From contig OZ037834.1 of the NCBI GenBank assembly GCA_964035575.1, positions 1,767,598-1,831,597 on the forward strand: a DNA stretch of 64,000 nucleotides, written 5' to 3'. Position 1 is the stretch's first letter. The number at the start of each line of letters is the position of its first letter. A program made the position numbers and the translations under genes. The notes below the pieces were generated by a model. It was not told where the DNA came from, did not search any database, and saw only the letters and a list, made by a program, of their open reading frames with translations. This stretch comes from Rhynchopus sp. YZ270_cl-10 (lineage: Eukaryota; Euglenozoa; Diplonemea; Diplonemida; Diplonemidae). Positions 40,772 to 51,425 of the stretch are shown piece by piece.

Positions 40772-43493
40772 GTAAACCTTATTTTTATTTTATTTTTAAA
40801 ACAACGAAATTCTGCCATGCGTACCAAGTATATTCACTCCCTCTCATATCCCTTTCCCCCCTTTTTTTTTTTGTTTTTGTGTCTCCCGTTCCTCCCCTTT
40901 CCCGTTCCACAAAACCCCCCAAAAATATTTTTGTTTGTTCAGTTTAAGTATTCGTCTTTCCTTTCTCTCTCCTCTCTCTCCCTTTTTTCTTTCTGGGGTA
41001 CTTTTTTTTGTTGGGTTGAGTTTGGGAAGGAGGGAGAGAAGTAGTTTGAAGATTGTTCTATTTTGTTGAACTCCTTCGAGTTGGAAGAAGAAAAATGGAG
41101 GGGGGAAAAAATGGTATTATTACCTGCCCGCGGCGATTTCATCGTACCTTTGTGTGTTGAAGTTGTAGTGCGCGATTTTAAACAAGCAATAGATATTAAT
41201 TATTAATGTGAAGTGGTCTGATCTGATCTGATCTGATCTGTGTATGTCTTTTGAGCACTCTTTTTGTTCTTTGGTTCAACAGCTGTGTATCAAGGATACG
41301 GTCTGACTTTTGCCTTTTTTTTTTCTCATTATTTTTTTTTTTTGAACTCAAGTTCGGAAAAAAGGGGGAAAAAAACCGCACTGTCTACCAACAACTCTTT
41401 TGAATGCATTGTTTTTGAATAAAAGAATAAAGAGTGGACAATGATTCGAAAAAAATTCTTTTAGTTCCCCCTATTTTTTGTTCCCCTCGCCTCCATAGCA
41501 AAAAACAAAAAAAAAACAAAAAAAAAAAAAAAAAAAAACACACACACACACTTTGGGGCTATTGATTGCGCCCTAATCACCTTTCTAGCATTTTAACTAC
41601 CCTTCCTTTTTTTGTCAGCATTTTCTTCTTGAATGTAAAGCAAAAAAAATGCGCATTTACTTGAAGACACTTTTTTTTGTACGTTTTTAAAAGCAAACAA
41701 AGAAGAGAAAAAAACTGTAACTGGCTACAAACCGTAGATCCCCCCCCATTTCCCCACAATGTGCCCTTTTTTTTTCTTCTGGTGAACAAGCTCTGCGAAG
41801 CTTATGCTCATCACACCAGCTTTTCTCTTTGGATGTGTATGGGCGTGAGACATATCTATCTCTCAATTTTATTTTATTTTTAAATCTGGTGTTGGCCGCA
41901 AGGTGCTTTTTGTGCTTTTCCTCCGGGGCCAACATCGTACAGTGTGTCAGTCTGAGATGTACCTGCATCAATAATTTCTTCTCTTATTCAACTGTGGTTT
42001 TTTTTTGGTCCCCTTTTTTCTGAAAATGATTTTTTTTTTAGGCAGTTTTTTTTTCTCTTCATTTTCTCCCCATATCCCACAAAAAAATATATTACCTGTC
42101 AGCATTTGTTTTCTTTCATATTATTTTGATGATAATCGTTAGCTGCTATCCTGTGATGGTAGGTCTAAAAAACAAAATCAAACAAAATATTGATGAATCG
42201 TGTCTTTTGGCTGTTGTTGATTCAGCAGTTTTCGCGTTTTTTTTTCAGTTTACTGAAGAAAAAAAATGGATGAGTTTGAGATACTTAGACGCATCATTTT
42301 TTATGCCCTTTTTTTTCAAGTTTCTCTCTCAAAACTTATCATTATTGTTTTGCCTGCATCCGCCTTGTGGGTATATCAAATTCACTTTTTAAATATTACT
42401 GAAGTGTTGCGATGTGTGTCACAATTATCTCTTAGATTGTACACCATGTACGCTTGCAGTTCCTCTCTTTTACGGAGAGTCGAAGAAAAGTAGAGTTTTT
42501 TTTTTAAATTCCCAGAGACGACTGAGCTACAGCGCATAAAAACCAAATGAAAACGCGAGCAATCGCAGTGGTTCTTTTGGATGAAATAGGTCAACCGAGG
42601 GATAGCATAGCACACAGACTTGATCTGTGTGCAAAGCCCGTAGGAGTGTCCACCCTATCAGCTTTTGACGGTAGTGTAGTGGATTACCTAACTCTACTAT
42701 TCTAAACAAAAAAATTATCGGAAAAAAAACGTTTTCTCTTTCGAAGTGTGCCCAAAAAGAAGAGTTAAAAATGACAAAAAAAATTTTGTCGTTGTTTTTC
42801 AAAAAAAAAGCATCAGAAATATATCAACAACACCCCCTCTCGTATCTGCACACACAAAAACCTTCATACACCATCTCCCTCTCGCTCCCATAAACATACC
42901 TCTGTTTCTCCAATCTCTTTTTTGTTATCTCTCTCTTTTTAGTTTCCCCTTTTTCATGTGTATCGATTTCTTTTGGAGAGATGTGTTGCGCCCGAGAGGC
43001 CTTTCTTCTTTCACGCCCCATTTTTTCTTTTTTTTCTTTTGTTTCCAAAACCTATGTGTGGGCAGCAAAGACAAAAAAACGGCATTTTTTCCCCCTCCAT
43101 TGGTGCTCCGGGAGGGGTCGATATTGACAGGTCGCTGACACAGGGACTCTATACACGCACCCCCTGATAGTGACAGGTCGCCGACAGGTCGTTGACCGAC
43201 TTCTGAAAGAACCATCCATCTTTCATTTTGTGCGTTCATCCGGCTGTGTATCATATCGGGAGGTGCCTGCATCATTAACCACCATTTCATTAGAAATTGT
43301 TCTAATCACTTCTAGGTTCTTAGGTTCCTCCTCTTTCTTTTTCAAAAGACGCAGATGCTTAACCAGCTGAGATATGATCAAGAATTTCTAAACAATTCAC
43401 TTACAATACTCCCCCCACCCATACCCCTCCTCCTTTACATTCTCATCAAAACACCCAAAGAAGCAAATCCCCATACATCCCCCCCGCCTCAAA

Positions 43494-44927
43494 ATGGAAG
43501 TTCCAGTATTGGACAAAGAATCTGGGGGGCAGGTTGTGATTCCTGTCGGGCCGGATGACACGGTGATGACGTTGCTTAGAAATGCGGCAGAGGCGTTTGA
43601 GATTGGAGCGTGGCGGGGGTGTGTGTTGCAGCTGCCAAATGGCGCTGAGGTAGGGGACCCTTCGACACCGTTGCAGCTGTGTGCCATTGAGGCTGGTACG
43701 GTGATGGTGCTGTCGCGTTCGTTTGACCCGTCGTTGAAGCTGTTGTGCACATTCGAGAACACAACGGACGACGCTACGCCTCACAAAAACCACCTCCACC
43801 ACCACGGGAACAGCTTCTGCTCCTCCCCCAACTCCATCCGGTTTGGGGATGCATACCTCGAAGGCACGCCGACCCTCCAGTTCGCCACTTCAAACGCCGC
43901 AACGATCTCCTGTTGGTTTCGCCTTACCAACAGCAGCACAGCGTTCAACGGTCTTGTTTCAATCGGCGGTCTTCACTACAGACTCATGGTCAGCCCAGAC
44001 CGCCACCCATTCTATGACGCAGGGCAGCACCACGACCGGAAGGTGGACAGCTTCAAATTCTCCCTGCACACCTGGTACCATTATGTATTGACGATTGGAA
44101 AGCAAATTGCGAAGGTCTATGTAAACGGGGTGTGCCTTTCCGAAAGCGCTGTGGGTGTTCCTGATCTTTTGCCTAATGCAAATCATATTTTGATTGGGAG
44201 AGGCGAAAACAGGAGGCTGTACCCATTTAAAGGCTTTCTTGGGGAGCTTCGTGTGTACACCAGCGCACTGTCTGCAGAGGAGATCCAGTTGATGTACAAA
44301 GCGAACGCTGCTTACTATACAGCAGGGTCGAAGGCGAAGTACTCATTTGAGGGGCTCAAAGATGATTCAGGTCTGCACAACGATCTGACCAACCAGGACG
44401 GTGCCGTGTCTGTTGTTGCAGGAAAGGCGTCGTTCGGTCCGCTCTCTGGGTATCTGCAAAGCAACTGCCGTGGGTTTGACTTCGTGGAAACAAACCAAAT
44501 GAGCATCTCCTGTTGGTTTCGCCTTACCAACAGCAGCACAGCGTTCAACGGTCTTGTTTCAATCGGTGGTCTTCACTACAGACTCATGGTCAGCCCAGAC
44601 CGCCACCCATTCTATGACGCAGGACAGCACTGTGACCAGGAGGTCACTACACACACATTCTGCCTGAACACCTGGTATCACTATGTACTGACTGTCGAGG
44701 GTGGTGTGGGTGCGCGGGTGTACGTCGATGGGGAGCTTGTATCTGATATGGCGAGCGGTGTGCCTGCGTCGCTCCCCAATGCAGGGTGCCTGCTGCTAGG
44801 GAGAGGTGAAACCGCCTCCATGTGCCCATTCCAAGGCACCCTAGGGGAAGTGCAGGTACACAGCAACGCATTAAGCCCAGAGGAGGTCCGGTGCCAGTAC
44901 AACGCAAAGCTGCCGGAGTATCGTTAA
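43494..44927 (+). CDS. Protein with ubiquitin-like N-terminus and two LamG-like (concanavalin A-like) domains
   Basis: 477 residues. Residues 1-75 have a ubiquitin-like pattern (EVPVLDKESGGQVVIPV, GPDDTVMTLLRNAAEAF, then a beta-rich end). Residues about 83-270 and 280-475 are two LamG-like jellyroll domains, each with SCWFRL, TWYHYVLT, AKVYVNG or ARVYVDG, and LGEVQVHSNALSPEEV-type strands; such domains bind glycans or proteins. No signal peptide is visible, so an extracellular role is not supported by the start chosen here. Residues 138-179 and 338-379 are identical at nearly every base, unlike the rest of the two domains. Single exon; the ATG at 43494 follows a C-rich tract. Confidence 0.8.
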   Translation: MEVPVLDKESGGQVVIPVGPDDTVMTLLRNAAEAFEIGAWRGCVLQLPNGAEVGDPSTPLQLCAIEAGTVMVLSRSFDPSLKLLCTFENTTDDATPHKNHLHHHGNSFCSSPNSIRFGDAYLEGTPTLQFATSNAATISCWFRLTNSSTAFNGLVSIGGLHYRLMVSPDRHPFYDAGQHHDRKVDSFKFSLHTWYHYVLTIGKQIAKVYVNGVCLSESAVGVPDLLPNANHILIGRGENRRLYPFKGFLGELRVYTSALSAEEIQLMYKANAAYYTAGSKAKYSFEGLKDDSGLHNDLTNQDGAVSVVAGKASFGPLSGYLQSNCRGFDFVETNQMSISCWFRLTNSSTAFNGLVSIGGLHYRLMVSPDRHPFYDAGQHCDQEVTTHTFCLNTWYHYVLTVEGGVGARVYVDGELVSDMASGVPASLPNAGCLLLGRGETASMCPFQGTLGEVQVHSNALSPEEVRCQYNAKLPEYR

Positions 44928-45408
44928 CATAATGAAATGTCTGTGCCTTCAATGGAAAAAAGCCCCCTCCAAACTCAAACCCAAACACAAGGTGGCTCTT
45001 TACTGAGGGGGTGCTAAAGTATACGTAGTGGCCGAAACCTCGCGAAAACACCACCATTGGCATTTTTGGGGCCAATCCCGGCCAGTGGTGGAGTCAATCA
45101 AAAAGGTTTTATTTTATTTTTGGGGATATGCAATATACAAGGAAAGTTTCTGTCGCGATGAAGGGGATAAGCATCCCTCACCAGTTCTTTTTACCCCCTA
45201 GCAACCCAACCCCACCCCCTATAGACAGCCCCTCCCATCCCATGTCTGTGCTCCGCACCAGTCCACAAACTTCACAGAATTCTACAAGACATGTTCACAA
45301 CAATCAAACGAGACGATTTGGGTTTTTCTGTACTTCAGTGATAATACAAGTCATGATCACAACAACCAAAGGGAAGAGACGAGTTGGGTAGAGTCGAACA
45401 ACACGGTA
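44928..45408. other. Spacer with a partial GGCATTT..GTGGTGG repeat
   Basis: Nothing coding recognised. 45028-45105 contains GGCATTTTTGGGG, CCAATCCCGGCCAGTGGTGG, related to the repeats at 62510-62986. Confidence 0.5.
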
Positions 45409-45412
45409 CTTA

Positions 45413-46782
45413 ACCCTTTAGACCCCAGATACCCATATATGGCCAGCAGAATGGCGCCATACAATTAGGAATATTCTACTCAAAATGGGAAAAACATTTT
45501 TTATATTTTGAAAGATTTTGCGCCGATCTTTCAAAAGAAGCAAGAATCGAAAGTTTTGTGCATCTAATATTTTTTTGGATGCTGGGGGGGAAAGCGGAGC
45601 TGCCACGGAAAATCATGTTTTTTGACCAACACCCCCTGAAATAACCCTCCTAATACCACTAGGCTATTACTGGGGTTCTACTCAGTTTCAGAAAAACATT
45701 TTTTTATATTTTGAAAGATTTTTCACCGATCTTTCAAAATACGCCATCTAAGAACACTTTTATGCATCTGGGTTTTCCTTGGATGCCGGGGAGCGTGGAA
45801 AAGTACGAAAAAAGGGTCACTTTTCAGAGTCTCCATGTGATTAAAAATTTTCTACTCGTTTTCGTGAAAACACTTTTTTTGTGTGGAAAGATTTCGTTCA
45901 CATCTTTCAAAATACGCCAAAATCGAAAACTTTTATGCATCTGTGATTTCCTCGGATTTTGGTGAGATTTTACCACCAAATCACGGGTTTAAACGTCGCT
46001 AAGGTCGTAAGGCAAGTAGGGTTGATAAGTGGGGTTCTACTCATTTTCGTGAAAAGATTTTTACATATTTGGAAAGATTTGATGTCAAATCTGTCAAAAG
46101 AAGCAAGAATCGAAAACTTTTGTGCATCTGAGTGCACTTTGGAAGTTCGTGAGGACCGCCACCAAAATCACTGTTTTTCTGACTATTCTTTGCCTTTTTC
46201 CCACCCAAAACACACTAGAAGCCAGGTTTTCACTAATTTTTCGTATTTTAGGGTGATTTTTTTGTGAATTTTCGGCACACAGGGTCGTTCTGACCCATTC
46301 TGGGGGTGTTTCGGGCCTGTAGGTGCCAAAAAACGTGAAAAAATAGCCTTTTTACGTTGTGTAGTGGTGTTTCAGTGTAAATCGTAAGGGAAATCGATTT
46401 TTAGACATGCTGCTAACAGAGCTACACTCATCTAAGTTGGGTTCTACTAGGACTTTTTGCTCGATTTTTTTTTCTTTGTAAAGATTTTGTGGCGAATCTT
46501 TCAAATAACGCCATTTTCGGAGCGCAATAATTTACGGGTATTCCCTCGCTCTGCTGGACGAGTAAAAAACCGAAAGGCGGATTTTATGCTCACCTCATTT
46601 TGAGGAGAATATTTTTTTTCAAAAAAAAACTTTAAAAAATGGAATTGAAAGCCGTGTTCAAAATCTTTCAATTGCGGCCAGGTACGATCAAAAATTTGCA
46701 TCTGGGGTCCCCTTACCGGTTGGAGAGCCCAAAAAACAAAAACCCAAAAGTGGGTCGAAAAAACGGCTTGGGGTCTAAAGGG
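45413..46782. mobile_element. piggyBac-like non-autonomous element (1370 bp) with TTAA duplications
   Basis: CCCTTTAGACCCC at the left and GGGGTCTAAAGGG at the right are inverted repeats, each flanked by TTAA (45409-45412 and 46783-46786). TTAA target duplication with CCC..GGG ends is the piggyBac hallmark. No transposase frame exists. The inside holds at least five diverged subrepeats of about 150-220 bp containing GGGTTCTACT, AAAGATTTT, GATCTTTCAAA and TTTTGTGCATCT. Confidence 0.85.
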
Positions 46783-46796
46783 TTAAAAAAAAAAAA

Positions 46797-47309
46797 CACG
46801 GGTCGGGAAAGATCTTTTTTTTTTTTTTTTTTTTCGAGAAAAAAAATCCTCTTCTCCCGAAAAAAAAAAAAAAAAAAAGATTTTTGGGAGAAAAAAAAAA
46901 AGAGAAAAGATTTGAAAATCCTGGGAAAATCCTGAAAAAATCCTGAAAAATCCTGGAAAAATCCATGAAATTTCATGAAAAATCTCGAGATCTTGAGAAA
47001 TCTTTGAAAAAAAAAAAAAAGATTTTCAAAATCTTTTTTTTTTTTTCCCCCAAAAAGATTTTTCAAAATCCCAAAAATCTTTTTTATCTTTTTTTTGAGA
47101 AAAAAAAGATTTTCAAGATCTTTTTCATCTTTTTTTCTCTTTTTTTCCTTTTTTTTCCTTTTTTTTCCAGGATTTTTCAAAGATCTCAAAGATCTCGAGA
47201 GATCCTGAAAAAAAAAGACAAAAATCCTGAAAATCTTGATTTTTTATTTTTTTCTCCCGAGATTCTCGAAAAAAGACAAAAAAAGACAAAAGATCTTTCC
47301 TGACCCGTG
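46797..47309. mobile_element. 513 bp foldback element in an A-tract
   Basis: CACGGGTCGGGAAAGATCTT at the left and AAGATCTTTCCTGACCCGTG at the right pair with one mismatch. The interior is A/T homopolymers and AATCCTGA-type repeats that also face each other. It lies 14 bases from the piggyBac-like element and is flanked by poly-A on both sides. Confidence 0.8.
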
Positions 47310-47992
47310 AAAAAAAAAAAAAAAAAAAAAAAAAAGGGTAAACAGGGTACCACGGGTAGAAGAGAAGAAAGGATAACAAGGTAAATACGAGTAGATGGGG
47401 GCTAGGTAAACAGGGTTACTAGCAGGTTAACAGAGTACTACGGGATGACAAGAAAACAGGTAAAAAGGGTGAGAACGGAAAGAGAGGATTGATGGGCATA
47501 ACCAGGGACAAGATAAGAGTAACTACAGAGGGAATGGGGAAAATCATGAAGTACAGAACGAGGTCACTGTGGAACTGGTGTGGATGCTTCAACGCAACAC
47601 GATACTTATCAACACGAAGAGACACAAGTAACTTTTATTTTTAGAATTAGAGTGTACAGCTAGGTAGGACCAGACGTCGTTAACAGCTATGAACCAAAGA
47701 GGTTCCCAGTGTCGTCGGCCAAGCCCCTTCACCAAAAAAGACTACAACAAGAAAACAAACACACAGAAAAAAAGTAAAAGAATGCCCTTCCTCAGTCCGG
47801 AAGTATCACCTCAACCGGTCACACCTGCCGTAAAATAGAGAGAGGTTACAGAATACAAAAAGTTCTAAAAAAAGTGATTACCAAAATTCCTATTCTTGCC
47901 TTCAAAAAAAACTCTTGTGGATTCTACTATCTGTAATTGAGTTTTTTTTTTACCCCACTCTTTCTTTTCCCCCTAACACGTAGTGTGTTCAG
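47310..47992. other. Spacer with degenerate GGTAAACAGGG motifs
   Basis: After a long A-tract, GGGTAAACAGGGTACCACGG, GGTAAACAGGGTTACTA and GGTTAACAGAGTACTACGGG recur at 47336-47450. No gene is recognised in this stretch. Confidence 0.5.
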
Positions 47993-48163
47993 AAACTAGA
48001 CAAAAAGAAAGCCAACGTTCAGATCTTGTATAACAGTATTTCCCCTTGAATCCTTTCATGCACCAAACAGATTTTTTACCCCTATTTGGCTGCGTTCAAC
48101 GAAAAATACTGTTCTTTTTAAAATTGTTTTCAAGATCAGTTGGCGGATAATATTGTCTAGTTT
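47993..48163. mobile_element. MITE, copy 2
   Basis: AAACTAGACAA / TTGTCTAGTTT perfect 11 bp terminal inverted repeats; inner GCCAAC..GATCTTG and CAAGATC..GTTGGC arms also pair. Homologous to 20100-20276 along its length. Confidence 0.8.
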
Positions 48164-48165
48164 TG

Positions 48166-48385
48166 ATGTGTGTGCACGTGAGAGGTGTTCATCTTACAAG
48201 GTTTCTCTGTTTTTACACAGCCATTTTTCAAAATAATTCAAAAAACTTTTCTCTTTTCCCCTCCATCGATTGAAAATTATATCTTAATCTTTTCCCCTTC
48301 TTTCTGGATGAACTTATGAACATGAGGACCAAAATACTCTTTTTTACCTTTTCCACCCTTCACACAACGCATTTCCCCTCTCCAT
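48166..48385 (+). repeat. Type B hairpin followed by a dispersed repeat block
   Basis: TGTGTGCACGTGAGAGGTG, TTCATCTTACAAGG (48168-48200) is a degenerate type B hairpin. The rest shares GTTTTTACACAG, CATTTTTCAAAAT-like, CTTTCTGGATGAACTTATGA and CGCATTTCCC with 52565-52830, in the same order. Confidence 0.65.
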
Positions 48386-48703
48386 AAAGAGTGCGGTTTC
48401 CCCCCGCATTTTTGGGGTGAAATGGGGTGCTTTTCCGCGAGCGAAGCAAGCGGTTTTTGTTTTTGTTTTTTTGTTTTTGTTCCATAATTATTCTGGTCCA
48501 TATTTTTTTTCCAACTTTTGGTGATTCACGGATCTCTTCTGCTTTGTTCTCTCGCCAACCTGTTTTGCCTTGAGACACCTGCCACAGGGACGTGCTTTCT
48601 GCAGTCCTTACTTCATATTGAACACTCACTAAAACTCACCACACCACACACCACACCACCACCTCCAGATTGCCTTTCCTGCTTCATATCTAAATACTAA
48701 ATC

Positions 48704-49372
48704 ATGGACTTCAGAATTGGAAACGGTGTCCTTGCACTTCTGCACCTGCTCTGCCTGATCTTTGGCATTGTGGTTGCTGCTCTGCCAGGCTCCGTCTGCT
48801 CGCTCGAGGTGTCGCTGTTTGGTTTTGTCGGGATGAAGAGGGAAATGAACTTCTTCACTTTCAGCCTTGAAACGCCCCGCATAAGTGTCTCGGGGGATAG
48901 TCTGGAGATGTGCGAAGGAGCCATCCAGCATGTTATCAGGTCTGGACGTGCAGAGGTCGTCATCATCTGCATCTTCGCTGGCATCAGTGCGATCATCCGC
49001 GCAGTGTCCGTAGCAGTGCCGACACTCCTGCCGAAGGTCCTGCGAACGATCTCCTCTGTGATGTTGTACGTGACGTTGTGCCTTTCCGTGTTGATGGGTA
49101 TCATGGTTATTGTCATTGTTGTTGTTCCGTGGGGCGAAGACTGTGTGGGTGAGGGGAGTTTGAAACAGCAAGGCGCAGGCTTCGGGGCAGGAATGTTCAT
49201 GTCCTTTCTGATCACTGTGGTGTGCATCATTGGGTGTGTGATCAACTGCAAGACGGTCAAGGAGCCCAGCCTCAGTATGGCGAACGACCGGTACCAGGCC
49301 TTCCAGCCCCGCGAAGAAGATAGCAACACGCACCAGGGAGGTGAAATGACCGGCAAAAATGGCCTGCTGTAA
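48704..49372 (+). CDS. Four-span (amastin/claudin-like) membrane protein
   Basis: 222 residues with four hydrophobic segments at about 8-28, 84-106, 117-141 and 158-181. A first extracellular loop of about 55 residues with two cysteines follows the first span (VCSLEVSLFG at 31-40, Cys70); the second loop is short (GEDCVGEG), and both ends are cytosolic. This is the layout of claudins and of euglenozoan amastins. CSLEVSLFG loosely recalls the amastin C-x-(S/T)-(L/F)-(W/F)-G loop signature but is not a full match. The C-terminal 40 residues are polar and disordered. The ATG at 48704 is 36 bases after AG at 48667-48668, a likely acceptor. Single exon. A surface role is inferred; no enzyme motif is present. 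Confidence 0.75.
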   Translation: MDFRIGNGVLALLHLLCLIFGIVVAALPGSVCSLEVSLFGFVGMKREMNFFTFSLETPRISVSGDSLEMCEGAIQHVIRSGRAEVVIICIFAGISAIIRAVSVAVPTLLPKVLRTISSVMLYVTLCLSVLMGIMVIVIVVVPWGEDCVGEGSLKQQGAGFGAGMFMSFLITVVCIIGCVINCKTVKEPSLSMANDRYQAFQPREEDSNTHQGGEMTGKNGLL

Positions 49373-50550
49373 GCATCCTGCTATAGAATTTTTCCCTGCC
49401 ATTCATGGCGTGAATGCCGTTCTCTTAAGGGGTTTTCTGACGTGTGTCCAGTAGTATGCTGGTTTCATTTCCGGACTGAAATAATGGCTTTTTCCAAAAA
49501 TTGCAAAAGAAAAGAGGGGACACAGGTGGGTTTGCACAAAGAAGGCCAACAGTTAACTATGAACCGCTGACTCGAAGTGTGAGGTCCCTCTACCCCTCCA
49601 ATTTTTCCTGAGTTGCTTCATTTCGTTATTTCTTTATTTCCATTTATTTCTTAGTATCCCCTTGCTCTCGCAGGATATTCAACGCTGCACATGTCGACAC
49701 TTGCAGAGAATCCTCTGAGGGGTCTTCTGCACCAGCATGGCTGGTTTTGCCTGGCATGAGTGGCGGTGTGTCCTTTTTAGGTTTGGGAATGCCCCCCACC
49801 TCCCCCCCATTTTTTCTATACCGACCCTAACTTGTGGTTTCACTGTTTTAAGCCAACAGTGAAACGACAAGTGAAGTCATTTATGGCACCGTCGCGTTCC
49901 CTTCGATTGCCCCACCCCTCCCCTGCTCTTTTGTCGTCAGACTGGCATTATCGCCACATCCTTGTAGGAAGTTGTGCTGTCTGGATACTACTGTCAGATC
50001 CTTCATATGGTTTTCGGATACTCGTACTCTTTAGAGTTGCTTGTGGTATGCACTTTCTGTGTATATCATCATGTATTCCGACTGGATCTCGGTTACTCGA
50101 TGTTCTACATCATTTTTTAGGTACACTGTCACGAGAGGGCTTTGTATTTCAACTCTCCCCCCCTTTTTTTTATACTTGGATTGTTTTTACTTTCAAATTT
50201 TGTGTGGATGGCAAGTGCGCGAACCGTGGGCGAGCTGAGCCATGATTTACAGGGACCCTGCTACGAAATAATAGTGGCCATTTATGGCTGGGGTATAAAT
50301 AGGTGTGTGTTCTAGTTTGATCCGTTTGTTATGCGGAACACTTCGAACTCCCGCCCTGTGCATGTGCTCGACTAGGCCGCGTTTTTAGCACCTTTCATTT
50401 GCTTTTATTTTTCCCTTTGTAACATTAAATGGAAAAACGAGCCTTCCCAAAGACAAAAAAAGAGGAGACCACGCTGGTGGACAAAACTCCATCTTTCGAT
50501 TGAAAATAATATCCTCATCCTTTTTTTTTTTTTTTTTTACTTTTCTTCCT
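49373..50550. other. Spacer with a strong hairpin and type C-like fragments
   Basis: Contains AACTTGTGGTTTCACTGTT paired with AACAGTGAAACGACAAGTG (49829-49873), a GTACACTGTCACGAGAGGGC fragment near 50122 related to the hairpin repeats, and the dispersed repeat copy 50461-50513. No gene recognised. Confidence 0.6.
50461..50513 (+). repeat. Short dispersed repeat, copy 2
   Basis: AGAGGAGACCACGCTGGTGG, ACAAAACTCC, ATCTTTCGATTGAAAATA; see the intronic copy at 13282-13334. Confidence 0.75.
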
Positions 50551-50646
50551 GTTAGCGCAGGCCTAATGCTAACCGTTGGTTCGTCGGTTCACTTTTATTT
50601 ATTATTTTTTTTATTTATCCGTTGGTTCGTCGGTTCACCCTTAAAA

Positions 50647-50991
50647 ATGGGGGTTTTTTGGGATGGGGGGTTCTCTGCCTGTGGTATGCCGTGGGTACCT
50701 TGGTGCTGGAGATGTGGGCACCTGCGCCCGCATCTTCAGGAGGAAGGGAGATTAAAAGAAGGACATACTGCGGCCCCCACCACTGGGTTCGAGGAGGAGG
50801 AGGGTCTGTCAGTCGACGAGACATCGAGTGTTGGAGAAGTTCTGATCTCTGAAGATACAGAGAGCAGTGTTGCATCTGTTGATGTTAAAGAGGAAAGCGA
50901 AGATGGCGATTGCGATGGCGGTGGCGGTGACGATGGAGACTTGTTTCAGGGACTCAATGATGCACCCCCCTTGCCGGCATTAAAAAAGTAG
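50647..50991 (+). CDS. Small acidic open frame inside the inverted-repeat element
   Basis: 114 residues. The first part is Trp/Cys-rich (WVPWCWRCGHLRPHLQ); the second is acidic (EEEEGLSVDETSSVGE, EESEDGDCDGGGGDDGD), ending DLFQGLNDAPPLPALKK. Composition is more gene-like than other spacer frames. Not recognised; it may be a captured piece of a host gene or a chance frame. Confidence 0.3.
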   Translation: MGVFWDGGFSACGMPWVPWCWRCGHLRPHLQEEGRLKEGHTAAPTTGFEEEEGLSVDETSSVGEVLISEDTESSVASVDVKEESEDGDCDGGGGDDGDLFQGLNDAPPLPALKK

Positions 50992-51425
50992 CCTACCGTG
51001 CGCCTGCGGCGCAGCTCAAAAACTGGCAGCCCACAGACCTCTACCATAGTTTGGCTGTAAAAATGTTCGGTTTTAGGTCACAAATTTTGAAATGTTGCGT
51101 ACCGTGGCTTCGCCAGAAAGTTTTGATATCAACCGCCGTTTCTTCTTGTACTGAGGGAAGGTTTCGTTCACTAGAGAGAACCTAATGCGAGGGCTTGACG
51201 TGGAAAAACGTGAGAAAAGGGTTGGTTTGGTTCTTGATGTACGTTACCATCCCACGTCATCACGTATTTACGCGAAATGAACGGACCTTTTCGCGCGGAG
51301 CGCGAAAATTTTTTTTTTGACCCCTTTTTGGACATATCTTCACGATTTTGGGGGAAAATTTTTTTCATGAAGATAAGCGAAAACCCTGGACCCCTTCCCG
51401 GAGGGAAATTTTTTTTTTCGTTTTT

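Larger units (their letters stand above)
36678..43493. other. 6.8 kb gene-poor repeat region
   Basis: The longest spacer. Contains many hairpin repeats (36968, 37495, 37846, 39814, 40005, 40637, 40741 and others), an 80 bp inverted-repeat element (37704-37783), a 180 bp element (40199-40378), a perfect hairpin followed by an A-tract (39351-39383), TGATC tandem units near 41218, and A/T homopolymers. Open frames up to 233 codons occur (38972-39673) but are Lys/Phe/Ser-rich with no domain, so I call no gene. Confidence 0.6.

Noticed and set aside
45413-46782. Transposase gene inside the piggyBac-like element
   Set aside because: No frame over about 100 codons and no DDE-type motif; the interior is diverged subrepeats.
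46713-47303. Frames of 112-158 codons made of Phe, Lys and Ile
   Set aside because: Homopolymer A/T tracts inside a foldback element.
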